From the NCBI RefSeq assembly GCF_036014015.1, contig NZ_CP107905.1, forward strand, positions 8,680,001 to 8,744,000: a DNA stretch of 64,000 bases, given 5' to 3'. Of this stretch, positions 25,048 through 32,791 are shown one piece after another. Position numbers and translations under genes: made by a program. Numbering within the stretch: position 1 is the stretch's first letter; the number at the start of each line of letters is the position of its first letter. This DNA comes from Streptomyces sp. NBC_00457 (GTDB taxonomy: Bacteria > Actinomycetota > Actinomycetes > Streptomycetales > Streptomycetaceae). The notes under the pieces are model-generated. The model was not told the DNA's origin and did not search any database. It saw only the letters and a program-made list of their open reading frames with translations.

Positions 25048-25093
25048 TGGCGAAACGCGAAGCAGGACCGACCGGCGAGGAGTTGAGCCGACC

Positions 25094-25393
25094 ATGCAGT
25101 GTCCGAAGTGCCATGCGCCCATGCACACGTACAACCGCAACGGCGTCCAGATCGAGCAGTGCAGCGGCTGCCGCGGGATCTTTCTCGACTACGGCGAGCT
25201 GGAGGCGCTGTCCCGCGTCGAGTCCCAGTGGGCCCAGCCCGCCCCGCCACCCCCGGCCGCCCCGCAGGCGTACCCCGCCCCGCAGGCACCCGCCTGGGGC
25301 GCCCCGCACGGCGGCGGCCACCACGGCGGCCACGGCGGTCACTACGGCAACAAGCGGCACAAGAGCTTCGGCCACATGCTGTTCTCCAGCTGA
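25094..25393 (+). CDS. TFIIB-type zinc-ribbon protein
   Basis: This 99-aa protein starts with a zf-TFIIB ribbon: Cys3-Pro-Lys-Cys6 and Cys23-Ser-Gly-Cys26, followed by RGIFLDYGELE. A Pro/Ala-rich middle and a His/Gly-rich stretch (GGGHHGGHGGHYG) lead to a basic end. Small proteins of this kind are widespread and mostly uncharacterised. Binding of a metal is likely from both the ribbon and the His cluster. A strong hairpin follows. Confidence 0.8.
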   Translation: MQCPKCHAPMHTYNRNGVQIEQCSGCRGIFLDYGELEALSRVESQWAQPAPPPPAAPQAYPAPQAPAWGAPHGGGHHGGHGGHYGNKRHKSFGHMLFSS

Positions 25394-25405
25394 CCGGACC
25401 ACCAC

Positions 25406-25440
25406 GAAGCCCCCGGCCGTACGAGACGGCCGGGGGCTTC
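25406..25440. terminator. Bidirectional 15-bp terminator between the zinc-ribbon gene and the tRNA cluster
   Basis: The perfect stem GAAGCCCCCGGCCGT / ACGGCCGGGGGCTTC has loop ACGAG. It sits between convergent units, 12 bases after the zinc-ribbon stop and 6 bases beyond the last tRNA 3' end. Confidence 0.85.
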
Positions 25441-25446
25441 GGTGTG

Positions 25447-25518
25447 TGGACGATACTGGGATTGAACCAGTGACCTCTTCCGTGTCAGGGAAGCGCTCTC
25501 CCGCTGAGCTAATCGTCC
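25447..25518 (-). tRNA. tRNA-Val (anticodon GAC), copy 1
   Basis: The full cloverleaf is present: acceptor GGACGAT/ATCGTCC, anticodon stem CTTCC/GGAAG with loop CTGACAC, and T-loop TTCAATC. The 3' CCA is not encoded. It is the last gene of a five-tRNA unit read on the minus strand. Confidence 0.97.
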
Positions 25519-25552
25519 TCGGGACCGTGACCCGAAGGTCACAAGCTGTGCG

Positions 25553-25624
25553 TGCGCGATACTGGGATTGAACCAGTGACCTCTTCCGTGTCAGGGAAGC
25601 GCTCTCCCGCTGAGCTAATCGCGC
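25553..25624 (-). tRNA. tRNA-Val (anticodon GAC), copy 2, variant acceptor stem
   Basis: The body is identical to copy 1, but the acceptor stem is GCGCGAT/ATCGCGC. Two base pairs are changed on both sides and pairing is kept. The 3' CCA is not encoded. Confidence 0.97.
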
Positions 25625-25658
25625 GAGACGGATCTTGCCGACGGAGCAGCAGATCCAG

Positions 25659-25730
25659 TGGACGATACTGGGATTGAACCAGTGACCTCTTCCGTGTCAG
25701 GGAAGCGCTCTCCCGCTGAGCTAATCGTCC
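25659..25730 (-). tRNA. tRNA-Val (anticodon GAC), copy 3
   Basis: Identical in sequence to copy 1, with acceptor GGACGAT/ATCGTCC and anticodon loop CTGACAC. It lies four bases from the tRNA-Cys gene. Confidence 0.97.
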
Positions 25731-25734
25731 TTGG

Positions 25735-25805
25735 AGGTGGAGACGGGATTTGAACCCGTGTAGACGGCTTTGCAGGCCGTTGCCTCGCCTCTCGGCCACT
25801 CCACC
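25735..25805 (-). tRNA. tRNA-Cys (anticodon GCA)
   Basis: Acceptor GGTGGAG/CTCCACC with discriminator U, anticodon stem ACGGC/GCCGT with loop CTGCAAA, and T-arm CGGGTTCAAATCCCG. The length is 71, as usual for tRNA-Cys. Confidence 0.97.
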
Positions 25806-25845
25806 AGGAGTGTAGGGGATCCGGGTGGACCCCCTGCTTCCTTCG

Positions 25846-25918
25846 AGCGGACGACGAGGTTCGAACTCGCGACCTCAACCTTGGCAAGGTTGCGCTCTAC
25901 CAACTGAGCTACGTCCGC
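25846..25918 (-). tRNA. tRNA-Gly (anticodon GCC)
   Basis: Acceptor GCGGACG/CGTCCGC, D-arm AGCTCAGTTGGTAGAGC, anticodon stem CAACC/GGTTG with loop TTGCCAA. It is the first gene of the tRNA unit. Confidence 0.97.
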
Positions 25919-25959
25919 TTGTCGTTTCGTACCGCTCCCGCGGCCCGGCGACGAGTTGA

Positions 25960-25987
25960 ACTCTAGCGGATTCTAGGGCCAGTACAA
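25960..25987 (-). promoter_or_regulatory. Promoter of the five-tRNA unit
   Basis: On the minus strand TTGTAC (25987-25982) is separated by 16 bases from TAGAGT (25965-25960), close to the vegetative consensus. The start site would be near 25953, about 35 bases before the tRNA-Gly 5' end. Confidence 0.6.
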
Positions 25988-26096
25988 AAACGCGTTTGTG
26001 CAGCGTGCTGCGCTGCACCCGGTTGCCGACCCGGCCGGGGCAGCCGAGGCGACATGGCCAGGTCACCTGCGTGACACCCGCCATAGACTCGACTGC

Positions 26097-27137
26097 GTGT
26101 CCGACCTGCCTCCTCTCGCGCGTTTCGGTGACCGCGTCGCCACCGGTCTCCTCGATGTCACCAGCGACCCCGCGGCCCTCGACTCCACCGGTTTCTGGGC
26201 CGTTTGCGCTGACTTCGAGGGCCGGCTGACCTGCGCCCGCTTCGCCGACGTACGACAGGAGCCCGTGCCCGCACCGGTGCCGGGCCGGTGGCACGGGCCG
26301 GCGACCGGTGACTGGACGTCGTCCCTCGATCGCGCCGCGTACATGGCGGGCGTACGGCGTGTCCGTGAGCACATCGCGGCCGGCGAGGTCTATCAGGCGA
26401 ACCTCTGCCGGGTGCTCTCCGCACCGATTCCGCCCGACGCCGACGTGGACGCGCTCACCGCGCTGCTGGCCCGCGGCAACCCGGCACCGTATGCGGGGAC
26501 GATCCGGCTGCCCGGCCACGGGGTGGAAATAGCCACGGCCTCGCCGGAGCTCTTCCTGCGCCGGGACGGCCGGGTCGTCGAGTCCGGGCCGATCAAGGGC
26601 ACCGGACGTACCGAGGCGGACCTGCTGGAGAAGGACTACGCCGAGAACGTGATGATCGTGGATCTGGTGCGCAACGACCTCGGGCGTGTCTGCGGCACCG
26701 GCAGCGTGACCGTCCCCGATCTGTGCGCCGTCGAGAAGCACCCCGGCCTGGTCCATCTCGTCTCCACCGTCCGCGGCGAACTGCGTACCGGCGCCGGGTG
26801 GCCGGAGCTGCTCGCCGCCGCTTTCCCGCCCGGGTCGGTCACCGGCGCTCCCAAGTCGAGTGCCCTGAGGATCATCGAAGCGCTGGAGACGGCGCCCAGG
26901 GGGCCGTACTGCGGCGGCATCGGCTGGGTCGACGCCGACCGGGGGACCGGCGAGCTGGCCGTCGGCATCCGTACCTTCTGGATCGACCGGACGGAGGGCG
27001 TGCTGCGCTTCGGCACGGGCGCCGGCATCACGTGGGGGTCCGACCCGGAGGGGGAGTGGCGGGAGACCGAGCTGAAGGCGTCCCGGCTGCTCGCGGTAGC
27101 GTCGGGAACGTACGAGGACAGTGGAGCGGGAGTCTGA
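26097..27137 (+). CDS. pabB: Aminodeoxychorismate synthase component I (PabB-like chorismate-binding enzyme)
   Basis: This 346-aa chorismate-binding protein has the family blocks GEVYQANLCRVL, ASPELFLRRDGRVVESGPIKGT, NVMIVDLVRNDLGRVC, and VTGAPKSSALRIIEALE. It joins with a PabA amidotransferase, not present here, to make aminodeoxychorismate for folate. It is shorter than TrpE, and a pabC-like gene follows 52 bases on, which favours PabB. TAGACT lies 7 bases before the GTG with no ribosome-binding site, so the message is probably leaderless. Confidence 0.88.
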   Translation: MSDLPPLARFGDRVATGLLDVTSDPAALDSTGFWAVCADFEGRLTCARFADVRQEPVPAPVPGRWHGPATGDWTSSLDRAAYMAGVRRVREHIAAGEVYQANLCRVLSAPIPPDADVDALTALLARGNPAPYAGTIRLPGHGVEIATASPELFLRRDGRVVESGPIKGTGRTEADLLEKDYAENVMIVDLVRNDLGRVCGTGSVTVPDLCAVEKHPGLVHLVSTVRGELRTGAGWPELLAAAFPPGSVTGAPKSSALRIIEALETAPRGPYCGGIGWVDADRGTGELAVGIRTFWIDRTEGVLRFGTGAGITWGSDPEGEWRETELKASRLLAVASGTYEDSGAGV

Positions 27138-27189
27138 CGCGCCGGGCCCGGCCGACCAGACACGTGCGCAGGGTTGCGAGGTAGAACCA

Positions 27190-28020
27190 GTGAAGCTTTG
27201 GCTCGACGGCGGGCTGCAGGACATGGAGGCCGCCCGTGTCTCCGTCTTCGACCACGGGCTGACCGTGGGGGACGGCATCTTCGAGACGGTGAAGGCGGCC
27301 GACGGGAAGCCGTTCGCGCTCACCCGCCATCTCGACCGGCTGACCCGCTCCGCCCGCGGCCTGGGTCTGCCCGACCCGGACCACGACGAGGTACGACGTG
27401 CCTGCGCCGCCGTTCTCGAGGCCAACCCGATGCCGCTCGGCCGGCTGCGCATCACCTACACCGGCGGTCACGGCCCGCTCGGCTCCGACCGCGGCCAGCA
27501 CGGCCCGACCCTGGTGGTCGCCCTCGGGGAGACCAGCCGACGCCCCGACTCCACGGCGGTCGTCACCGTGCCGTGGACCCGCAACGAGCGCGGCGCACTC
27601 ACCGGCCTGAAGACGACGTCGTACGCCGAGAACGTCGTCGCCCTGGCGCGCGCTCGCCAACAGGGAGCCTCCGAGGCGCTGTTCGCCAACACGGTCGGCC
27701 AACTCTGCGAAGGCACCGGGTCGAACGTCTTCGTGGTCCTGGACGGCGAGATCCACACCCCGCCGCTCGCCTCCGGCTGCCTCGCGGGCATCACGCGCGC
27801 GTTGACGATCGAGTGGACCGGGGCGAAGGAGACCGACCTGCCACTGGAGGTCCTTCAGCGGGCCGACGAGATCTTTTTGACGTCCACGCTGCGGGACGTC
27901 CAGGCCGTGCACCGGGTCGACGACCGCATCCTGTCGGGCGCTCCCGGTCCGGTGACCGCCAAGGCGATGCGGATCTTCGACGAGCGGTCCCGGGCCGACG
28001 TCGATCCGATCGGAAATTGA
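27190..28020 (+). CDS. pabC: Aminodeoxychorismate lyase-like aminotransferase class IV
   Basis: The 276-aa class IV PLP enzyme opens with LWLDGGLQDMEAARVSVFDHGLTVGDGIFET, quoted in part: the FDHGLTVGDGIFET block is diagnostic. The PLP lysine is in GLKTTSYAENV, and CEGTGSNVFVV binds the cofactor phosphate. It would release pyruvate from aminodeoxychorismate, giving p-aminobenzoate. A D-amino-acid or branched-chain aminotransferase is the alternative; position behind pabB favours PabC. GAGG precedes the GTG by 8 bases. Confidence 0.85.
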   Translation: MKLWLDGGLQDMEAARVSVFDHGLTVGDGIFETVKAADGKPFALTRHLDRLTRSARGLGLPDPDHDEVRRACAAVLEANPMPLGRLRITYTGGHGPLGSDRGQHGPTLVVALGETSRRPDSTAVVTVPWTRNERGALTGLKTTSYAENVVALARARQQGASEALFANTVGQLCEGTGSNVFVVLDGEIHTPPLASGCLAGITRALTIEWTGAKETDLPLEVLQRADEIFLTSTLRDVQAVHRVDDRILSGAPGPVTAKAMRIFDERSRADVDPIGN

Positions 28021-28057
28021 GAGCGCCCGGTCCGCCCCTACGGGTAGAACTGCCCTG

Positions 28058-28882
28058 ATGACCACGACTCTGCGGCCGACCGAGCCGCTTCAGCACCAGG
28101 CGGACGGGACGCGTTCACGCCGCTACCAGGTGTGCGTGAACAGCCGTCCCGTGGGCCGGATACACCTCGGCACCTCTCCCTCCTTCGGCGCCACGGTGGC
28201 CCGCGTCCTGGACCTGCGCATCGAGGAGCCGGACCGGCGCCGCGGCCGGGCGACAGTGGCCGCACTCGCCGCGGAGGAGGTGGCGCGCGGCTGGGGCTGC
28301 CGGCAGATCGAGGTGGGCGTCCCCGCCGAGGCCGGGTCGGCGCTGCGGCTCTTCCAGGCGCTCGGTTACGTCCTGCGCAACCGCGGCATGGAGAAGCGGC
28401 TCGGCGACACACCACCCGAACTGCCCGCCGGCAGCCGGGGGCGGACCATGACGGAGGCCGAGTTCGCGTCGTGGCACGAGTACGAGTCCGAGCAGTACGC
28501 GCGCATGTGGATCGAGCGGGGCGTGCCCGAGGCCGAGGCGTACGCCAAGTCGCGGCGCGAGCACGAGACGCTCCTGCCCCAGGGCCTGACCACCGAGAAC
28601 ATGCTGTTCAGCGTGTTGGAGCACAAGGGTGTGCGCGTGGGCACCCTGTGGCTGGCCCTTCGGGACGACAAGGCGTTCGTCTTCGACGTCGAGGCCGACG
28701 CGGCCCATCGCGGACGCGGACACGGCCGTACGCTGATGCTGCTGGCGGAGAGCCAGGCGATCGCCGCCGGGCGACGTGCCCTCGAGCTCAACGTGCACGC
28801 GGGCAACACCGCGGCGGAGCGGCTCTACGAGTCACTCGGCTACGAGGCGACGCTGTACGGCCTGTACAAGAACCTGCTCTGA
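28058..28882 (+). CDS. Protein with two tandem GNAT domains
   Basis: The protein is 274 aa. The first half looks like a reduced GNAT domain (LDLRIEEPDRRRGRATVAAL, then LFQALGYVLRNRGM). The second is a complete one, with CoA motif HRGRGHGRTLMLL and NVHAGNTAAERLYESLGYEA. Double-GNAT proteins such as MshD use one domain for catalysis. The substrate is unknown. Its stop is only 3 bases from the end of the convergent DsbA-like gene, leaving no room for a terminator between them. Confidence 0.85.
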   Translation: MTTTLRPTEPLQHQADGTRSRRYQVCVNSRPVGRIHLGTSPSFGATVARVLDLRIEEPDRRRGRATVAALAAEEVARGWGCRQIEVGVPAEAGSALRLFQALGYVLRNRGMEKRLGDTPPELPAGSRGRTMTEAEFASWHEYESEQYARMWIERGVPEAEAYAKSRREHETLLPQGLTTENMLFSVLEHKGVRVGTLWLALRDDKAFVFDVEADAAHRGRGHGRTLMLLAESQAIAAGRRALELNVHAGNTAAERLYESLGYEATLYGLYKNLL

Positions 28883-28885
28883 GGC

Positions 28886-29401
28886 TCATTCACGCTCGGC
28901 GAGCAGCCGGTCCGCGATCTCCTCGATGCGCTCGCGCAGCCCTTCCTGGCTTTTGCCGCCGTCCAGCCGCTCGCCGCCGATGACATACGTCGGGGTACCG
29001 GTCACGCCGATCGCCTTGCCCTCGGCCTGGTCGGCGTCGACGATCAGGATGTGCCGGCCGTCGATCAGAGCGGTGTCGAACTCCTCGGCATCGAGACCGA
29101 GTTCGCGCGCGACCTCGACCAGGAAGGGTTCTCCCTTACGGTCCAGCTCCTCGACCCTGGCCAGGACCGCCTCGACGTAAGGCCAGCCCTGCCCCTGCTC
29201 CAGCGCCTCCTCGGCGGCCTGCGCGGCGGCGAAGGCGTGCTTGTGCTTCTCCAGCGGGAAGTGCCGCAACCGCAGCTCCAGCCGGTCGCCGTAGCGGGCC
29301 CGCAGGGCGCGGAGATCGTCCAGCGCGCCACGGCAGTCCGGGCACTGCAGCTCGCACCACACGTCGAGAACGGGTGTGGCGGGGGAGGAGGAGTCGCTCA
29401 T
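28886..29401 (-). CDS. DsbA-family thioredoxin-fold oxidoreductase (cytoplasmic)
   Basis: The 171-aa protein has a thioredoxin fold with active-site CPDC (Cys20-Cys23) and an alpha-helical insertion (KHKHAFAAAQAAEEALEQG). The cis-Pro loop is GTPTYVIGG. There is no signal peptide, so it acts in the cytoplasm, as in FrnE-like DsbA relatives. The start is the ATG at 29401, with GGGAG nine bases upstream. Confidence 0.85.
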   Translation of the reverse strand: MSDSSSPATPVLDVWCELQCPDCRGALDDLRALRARYGDRLELRLRHFPLEKHKHAFAAAQAAEEALEQGQGWPYVEAVLARVEELDRKGEPFLVEVARELGLDAEEFDTALIDGRHILIVDADQAEGKAIGVTGTPTYVIGGERLDGGKSQEGLRERIEEIADRLLAERE

Positions 29402-29590
29402 GGTCACAGTCTCCCAGCCCCGGCCCGGACGACCCAATCGGCGCCCGGGTCGTACGCCACCGTCCGGCACCTTCGGAGGAGGCGACCCGGAGATGTCCCT
29501 GATGTCCGCCCGGACCATGGCCCGCCGGGGGTCGGACGGTGCAGGATGGAAGGGACGAAGTGCCCGACCGAGGCCTGCCAGGAGGACCGG

Positions 29591-30034
29591 ATGATTGCCG
29601 AGACCGTCTGTTCCGCCGTCGCCGCGGCAGGCCTGGGCATCGCGGCGGTCACGGCGTACCGCAAGCGTTTCCTCACGGCCGCCCGTATCGCGGCCTACTC
29701 CCTCGTCCCGCTGGGCCTGGTGATGACCGGGGTCGTCGACTGGGTCGCCGACACGGCGTTCAGCCCGGTGGCCTGGGCCGGCTTCGGCGTGCTCGGCGCG
29801 TCCTGGCTGCTGTTCGCGGGCACGCGCGCGGTGGAGCGCCGGCGCGGTGGCACCCGCAAGGAGCGCAAGGCCGCCGCCCGGTCCGCGCAGGGCGAGGCGG
29901 TGGCGCCAGCGGCCTCGGCGCCCTCCCTGGGCCCGGCCTCCCGCTCGAAGACGCCCTCCGCGACCGCACCCCGTGCCGACAAGGCGGACGACTTCAGCGA
30001 CATCGAGGCCATCCTCAAGAAGCACGGCATATGA
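29591..30034 (+). CDS. Small membrane protein with charged tail
   Basis: The 147-aa protein has three hydrophobic segments (5-22, 32-52, 60-77). A basic stretch (ERRRGGTRKERKAAAR) follows, then an Ala/Pro/Ser-rich tail ending DDFSDIEAILKKHGI, which could be a short docking helix. AGGAGG lies at ideal spacing. No family is recognised. Confidence 0.7.
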   Translation: MIAETVCSAVAAAGLGIAAVTAYRKRFLTAARIAAYSLVPLGLVMTGVVDWVADTAFSPVAWAGFGVLGASWLLFAGTRAVERRRGGTRKERKAAARSAQGEAVAPAASAPSLGPASRSKTPSATAPRADKADDFSDIEAILKKHGI

Positions 30035-30187
30035 CGGCGGCCTGCCGACTGAAACGACACAGTCGACCGGCGCGCAGCCAGAAATGATCACGGCCTGAAC
30101 CCGCCGTCACGGAATTCGGCGAACTCCCGTACATTGCGGGCGTGTTGATCGCGCCAGGGCCATAACCTGCGACATCATCGCCGCGAG

Positions 30188-30340
30188 ATGCTGGACACGA
30201 CACAGAGCGAGGCCGCGCCGCCGCAGGATGAGCCGCGCGGATGCCTCTTCGCCCTTTCCCAGCCACCGCTGATGATCTTCCTTGCGGTGATCGGGTGTCT
30301 ACTGCTCATGGCCGCGTTGCACGACCTGCTGTTGCTGTGA
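30188..30340 (+). CDS. 50-aa single-span membrane miniprotein
   Basis: The reading frame from ATG 30188 gives an acidic N-terminal half (MLDTTQSEAAPPQDEPRG) and a C-terminal hydrophobic helix (LMIFLAVIGCLLLMAA). It ends one turn later with HDLLLL. No strong ribosome-binding site precedes it. A terminator hairpin follows 9 bases after the stop, which supports a real transcription unit. Confidence 0.5.
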   Translation: MLDTTQSEAAPPQDEPRGCLFALSQPPLMIFLAVIGCLLLMAALHDLLLL

Positions 30341-30348
30341 GCCGTACC

Positions 30349-30380
30349 CGTGGTCCCCGGCGCCACCCGCCGGGGCCACG
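30349..30380. terminator. Bidirectional hairpin at a convergent junction
   Basis: The stem CCCCGGCG / CGCCGGGG (30355-30362 with 30368-30375) is extended by CGTGG/CCACG across one bulged T. It lies between the 50-aa protein gene and the CGNR gene. Confidence 0.7.
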
Positions 30381-30400
30381 TCGGCATCCTCGCCCCGCCC

Positions 30401-30961
30401 TCAGCCCGCCGCCTCTTTCCGTCGCGCCCGGTATGCGGCGACATGCAGACGGTTCCCGCAGGTGCGGCTGTCGCAGTACCGGCGCGAGCGGTTCCGGGAG
30501 AGGTCGACGAAGGCGTGCCGGCAGTCGGGCGCCTCGCAGCGCCGCAGCCGCTCCTGTTCCCCGGCCACCACGAAGAACGCCAGCGCCATTCCGCAGTCCG
30601 CCGCCAGGTGATCGGCGACGGAGGCACCGGGCGCGAAGTAGTGCACGTGCCAGTCGTAGCCGTCGTGGTCGGTGAGCCGGGGCGTCGTGCCCGCGGCGGC
30701 GACCAGATCATTGATCAGCGTGGCCGCGGCCCGGGCGTCCGGTGCGGCGAAGATCCCCGCGAACCGGCTGCGGATCTTCCGCACCGCCGAGAGGTCGAAC
30801 TCCGAGAGCACCCCGACGTCACTGATTTCGTGGTTTCGTACGAAATCCTCGAGAGCCGCGACATCCGCCAGCCCGTCCGGCGTCGCATCGTCCTCCGGTG
30901 CGGTGTTCACCAGATCCACCACGGTGTCCAGCGCACACCGGGTGTCGTGGGTGATCAGCAC
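30401..30961 (-). CDS. ABATE/CGNR zinc-finger protein (putative regulator)
   Basis: The 186-aa protein has an N-terminal ABATE-type domain (LDTVVDLVNT, then FVRNHEISDVG) and a C-terminal CGNR zinc finger. The zinc ligands are in RRCEAPDCRHAFVD and YCDSRTCGNR, and a basic helix follows. CGNR proteins are regarded as stress-linked transcription regulators. The GTG at 30961 has GGGAG seven bases upstream; a longer frame to 31096 has none. Confidence 0.85.
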   Translation of the reverse strand: MLITHDTRCALDTVVDLVNTAPEDDATPDGLADVAALEDFVRNHEISDVGVLSEFDLSAVRKIRSRFAGIFAAPDARAAATLINDLVAAAGTTPRLTDHDGYDWHVHYFAPGASVADHLAADCGMALAFFVVAGEQERLRRCEAPDCRHAFVDLSRNRSRRYCDSRTCGNRLHVAAYRARRKEAAG

Positions 30962-31086
30962 GTTTCGCTCCCTGGCCTGGGGGGTCGGGCCGGTGCCCGC
31001 CGATGCTGGCCGATGGTAATGGCTGACCGGCCCTCGCCGAAGCGGCGTGCGGGGCTCCGGAGCCCTGGACGACACAGCGGCACGAC

Positions 31087-31125
31087 ACAGCGGCACCGCC
31101 CGGACAGGCCGGGCGGTGCCGCTGT
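31087..31125 (-). terminator. 17-bp terminator hairpin after ssgB
   Basis: The perfect stem ACAGCGGCACCGCCCGG / CCGGGCGGTGCCGCTGT has loop ACAGG. It lies 77 bases beyond the ssgB stop and upstream of the next minus-strand gene. Confidence 0.85.
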
Positions 31126-31201
31126 ATGCGATATGCGGTTGTCTTGGCCCGAGCCGTCACCCCGAGTCGACGGCGCCGGGCGGCTTGGTGAGAGCCTCGC
31201 C

Positions 31202-31615
31202 CTAGCTTTCCGCCAGGATGTGTGAGAGCTCCTGATCCAGATCGAAGTGACGATGTTCGGTGCCCGGTGGCACCGCCGCGTCCGTGCGCTTCAGAAAGGA
31301 CTCCAGAGCCCTTGCCGGGGCCTCCAGCAGGGCCTCGCCCTCCGGAGAGCTCAGGGCGATGCAGACGACCCCCTGGCCGTGACTGCGCGACGGCCAGACG
31401 CGGACGTCGCCGGTGCCCGTGGGCCGGTGGAGGCCCTCCGCGAGCAGGTCGCGGGCGAACACCCACTCGACAGTCTCTTCGGCACCGGTGTGGAAGGTGG
31501 CGTGCACGGCGTAGGGGTCGGCCGTGTCATACCGCAGGCCTGCGGGGACAGGCAGGGAGGACTCGCTCGACACAACGAGGCGCAGGTGCAGCTCGCAGCT
31601 GACCGTGGTGTTCAT
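31202..31615 (-). CDS. ssgB: Sporulation-specific cell division activator SsgB
   Basis: The 137-aa protein has the SsgA-like protein fold, beginning MNTTVSCELHLRLVV and containing YDTADPYAVHATFHTGAEE and RVWPSRSHGQGVV. Sequence and length match the archetypal SALP SsgB, which recruits FtsZ to future septum sites in sporulating aerial hyphae. It is the strongest single marker here for a sporulating streptomycete. It is transcribed alone, divergently from the PGPGW protein gene. Its own promoter, known in model species to need a sporulation-control sigma factor, is not certain to me in this sequence. Confidence 0.96.
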   Translation of the reverse strand: MNTTVSCELHLRLVVSSESSLPVPAGLRYDTADPYAVHATFHTGAEETVEWVFARDLLAEGLHRPTGTGDVRVWPSRSHGQGVVCIALSSPEGEALLEAPARALESFLKRTDAAVPPGTEHRHFDLDQELSHILAES

Positions 31616-31806
31616 AAGCGCCAGGGCCTTTCGCTCAGTGTGCGCTCGGGGATTCGCACGTCGGCGAAATCGACATGCCACCTACGGTGCCGTTGTAAAC
31701 CCCTCTGAGTGTTTTGCGTGCCTTTACGTAACTCTTCCGGCCGAGAACCAGTTCGCGAGGTACCTCCATTCCGGTGACCGGTTTCTCTCCGGTAGGGTTT
31801 GGCCGT

Positions 31807-32259
31807 ATGAATACGGGGAGTGACGAGCCTGGCGAGGTCGCCATGGCTGCGGACGAGACGAAGGCGGACGGGGCGAAGAGCGAGCAGGCGCTCGGCTCGA
31901 GAGCACCGGAGTTCATCAAGGCGCGCCGGGTGCTGCACCTGAGCTGGCAGGTCGGCATCTTCGCCGTGGGCCTCGCGGTCGTGGTCGTGGGCATCATCCT
32001 GCTGCCCCTGCCCGGACCGGGCTGGGTGGTCATCTTCGGCGGCATGGCGATCTGGGCGACCGAGTTCGTCTGGGCCCAGCTGGTGCTGCGCTGGACCAAG
32101 CGCAAGGTCACCGAGGCGGCACAGCGCGCGCTCGATCCCAAGGTGCGGCGCCGCAACATCATCCTGACGACGATCGGCCTGGTGATCATCGGGGCTCTCC
32201 TCGGGATCTACCTCTGGAAGTTCGGCGTCGTGATGCCCTGGAAGATCAAGGACCAGTGA
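31807..32259 (+). CDS. PGPGW-motif transmembrane protein (TIGR02611 type)
   Basis: The 150-aa protein has two clustered membrane segments around the signature LPLPGPGWVVIFGG and a third near the C-terminus (LTTIGLVIIGALLGIYLW). Its function is unknown across the family. TAGGGT lies 8 bases before ATG 31807 without a ribosome-binding site, so it may be leaderless. ATG 31843, after GAGG, is an alternative start that shortens it by 12 residues. Confidence 0.82.
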   Translation: MNTGSDEPGEVAMAADETKADGAKSEQALGSRAPEFIKARRVLHLSWQVGIFAVGLAVVVVGIILLPLPGPGWVVIFGGMAIWATEFVWAQLVLRWTKRKVTEAAQRALDPKVRRRNIILTTIGLVIIGALLGIYLWKFGVVMPWKIKDQ

Positions 32260-32274
32260 GCCGCGCGGGGGCGC

Positions 32275-32300
32275 CTGTGACCGGTTGCCTTCGGTCACAG
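32275..32300 (+). terminator. Hairpin between the PGPGW gene and tRNA-Val
   Basis: The perfect 8-bp stem CTGTGACC / GGTCACAG has a 10-base loop. It begins 16 bases after the stop. Confidence 0.6.
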
Positions 32301-32337
32301 GTATGCCCTGACATGGGGTAATGTTCTCCGTGCACCC

Positions 32338-32409
32338 GGGCGATTAGCTCAGTGGGAGAGCGCTTCGTTCACACCGAAGAGGTCACTGGTTCGAACCCAG
32401 TATCGCCCA
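32338..32409 (+). tRNA. tRNA-Val (anticodon CAC), copy 1
   Basis: Acceptor GGGCGAT/ATCGCCC, anticodon stem CTTCG/CGAAG with loop TTCACAC, and T-loop TTCGAAC. The CCA is not encoded. TAATGT at 32319 is a possible -10. It is identical to the copy at 42427. Confidence 0.97.
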
Positions 32410-32416
32410 CCCGGGA

Positions 32417-32454
32417 ACGGCGGCCCGTCTGCGAGAGAGCAGGCGGGCCGCCGT
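32417..32454 (+). terminator. 16-bp hairpin after tRNA-Val
   Basis: The stem at 32417-32432 with 32439-32454 has one G-U pair and loop GAGAGA. It begins 8 bases after the tRNA. Confidence 0.8.
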
Positions 32455-32694
32455 CGTGTGTGCCTCCGGCCCGCGGCTGCGAGCGTGACGACCCCGCCTC
32501 TGCGCCCGCTCCCAACTCCCGGCCTCACGTGGCGACTTTCGGCCGCCCGCCGTACCCGTGCGACAGGCCACTTCCCGTTCGGCCGGCCGACCCCGCGCCT
32601 CTCACCTGCGCCGTCACCTCGCCCACCGCGACAGCCTCCGTCCGAACGCCGCCTGAGCGCCGGTCCGGGCCCCAAGAAATTCCTGTCCGAATCA
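32455..32694. other. Upstream region of the sugar operon, nothing recognised
   Basis: Together with the flanking hairpin and promoter this is a gene-free gap of 382 bases (32410-32791). I see no reading frame with a ribosome-binding site, no RNA gene and no further operator in this part. No LacI-type regulator gene is adjacent. Confidence 0.5.
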
Positions 32695-32723
32695 TTGACG
32701 CACCCTCAACCCCTTCGTACCTT
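32695..32723 (+). promoter_or_regulatory. Promoter of the putative rhamnogalacturonan-oligosaccharide operon
   Basis: TTGACG, 17 bases, then TACCTT: one of the closest matches to the vegetative consensus in the window. The predicted start (about 32730) falls at the edge of the LacI-type dyad, as expected for repression. Confidence 0.7.
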
Positions 32724-32731
32724 GTGCCAGC

Positions 32732-32754
32732 AAGCGCTTACTTGAAACGATTCA
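32732..32754. promoter_or_regulatory. Two LacI-family-type operators
   Basis: AAGCGCTT (32732-32739) is a perfect 8-bp palindrome with a central CG. TGAAACGATTCA (32743-32754) is a LacI-type dyad with a central CG and one mismatch. They sit just downstream of the -10 and before the binding-protein gene. Sugar operons in Streptomyces are usually controlled this way; the repressor is not encoded in the window. Confidence 0.6.
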
Positions 32755-32791
32755 TGCAGGCGGCAACGACGCTGCGGGGAGGGGCCCGACT

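Noticed and set aside
23672..25393. One long plus-strand frame of 573 codons ending in the zinc-ribbon gene
   Set aside because: It runs through a repeat and hairpin region and an out-of-frame phosphotransferase gene; only the last 99 codons have a ribosome-binding site and a domain.
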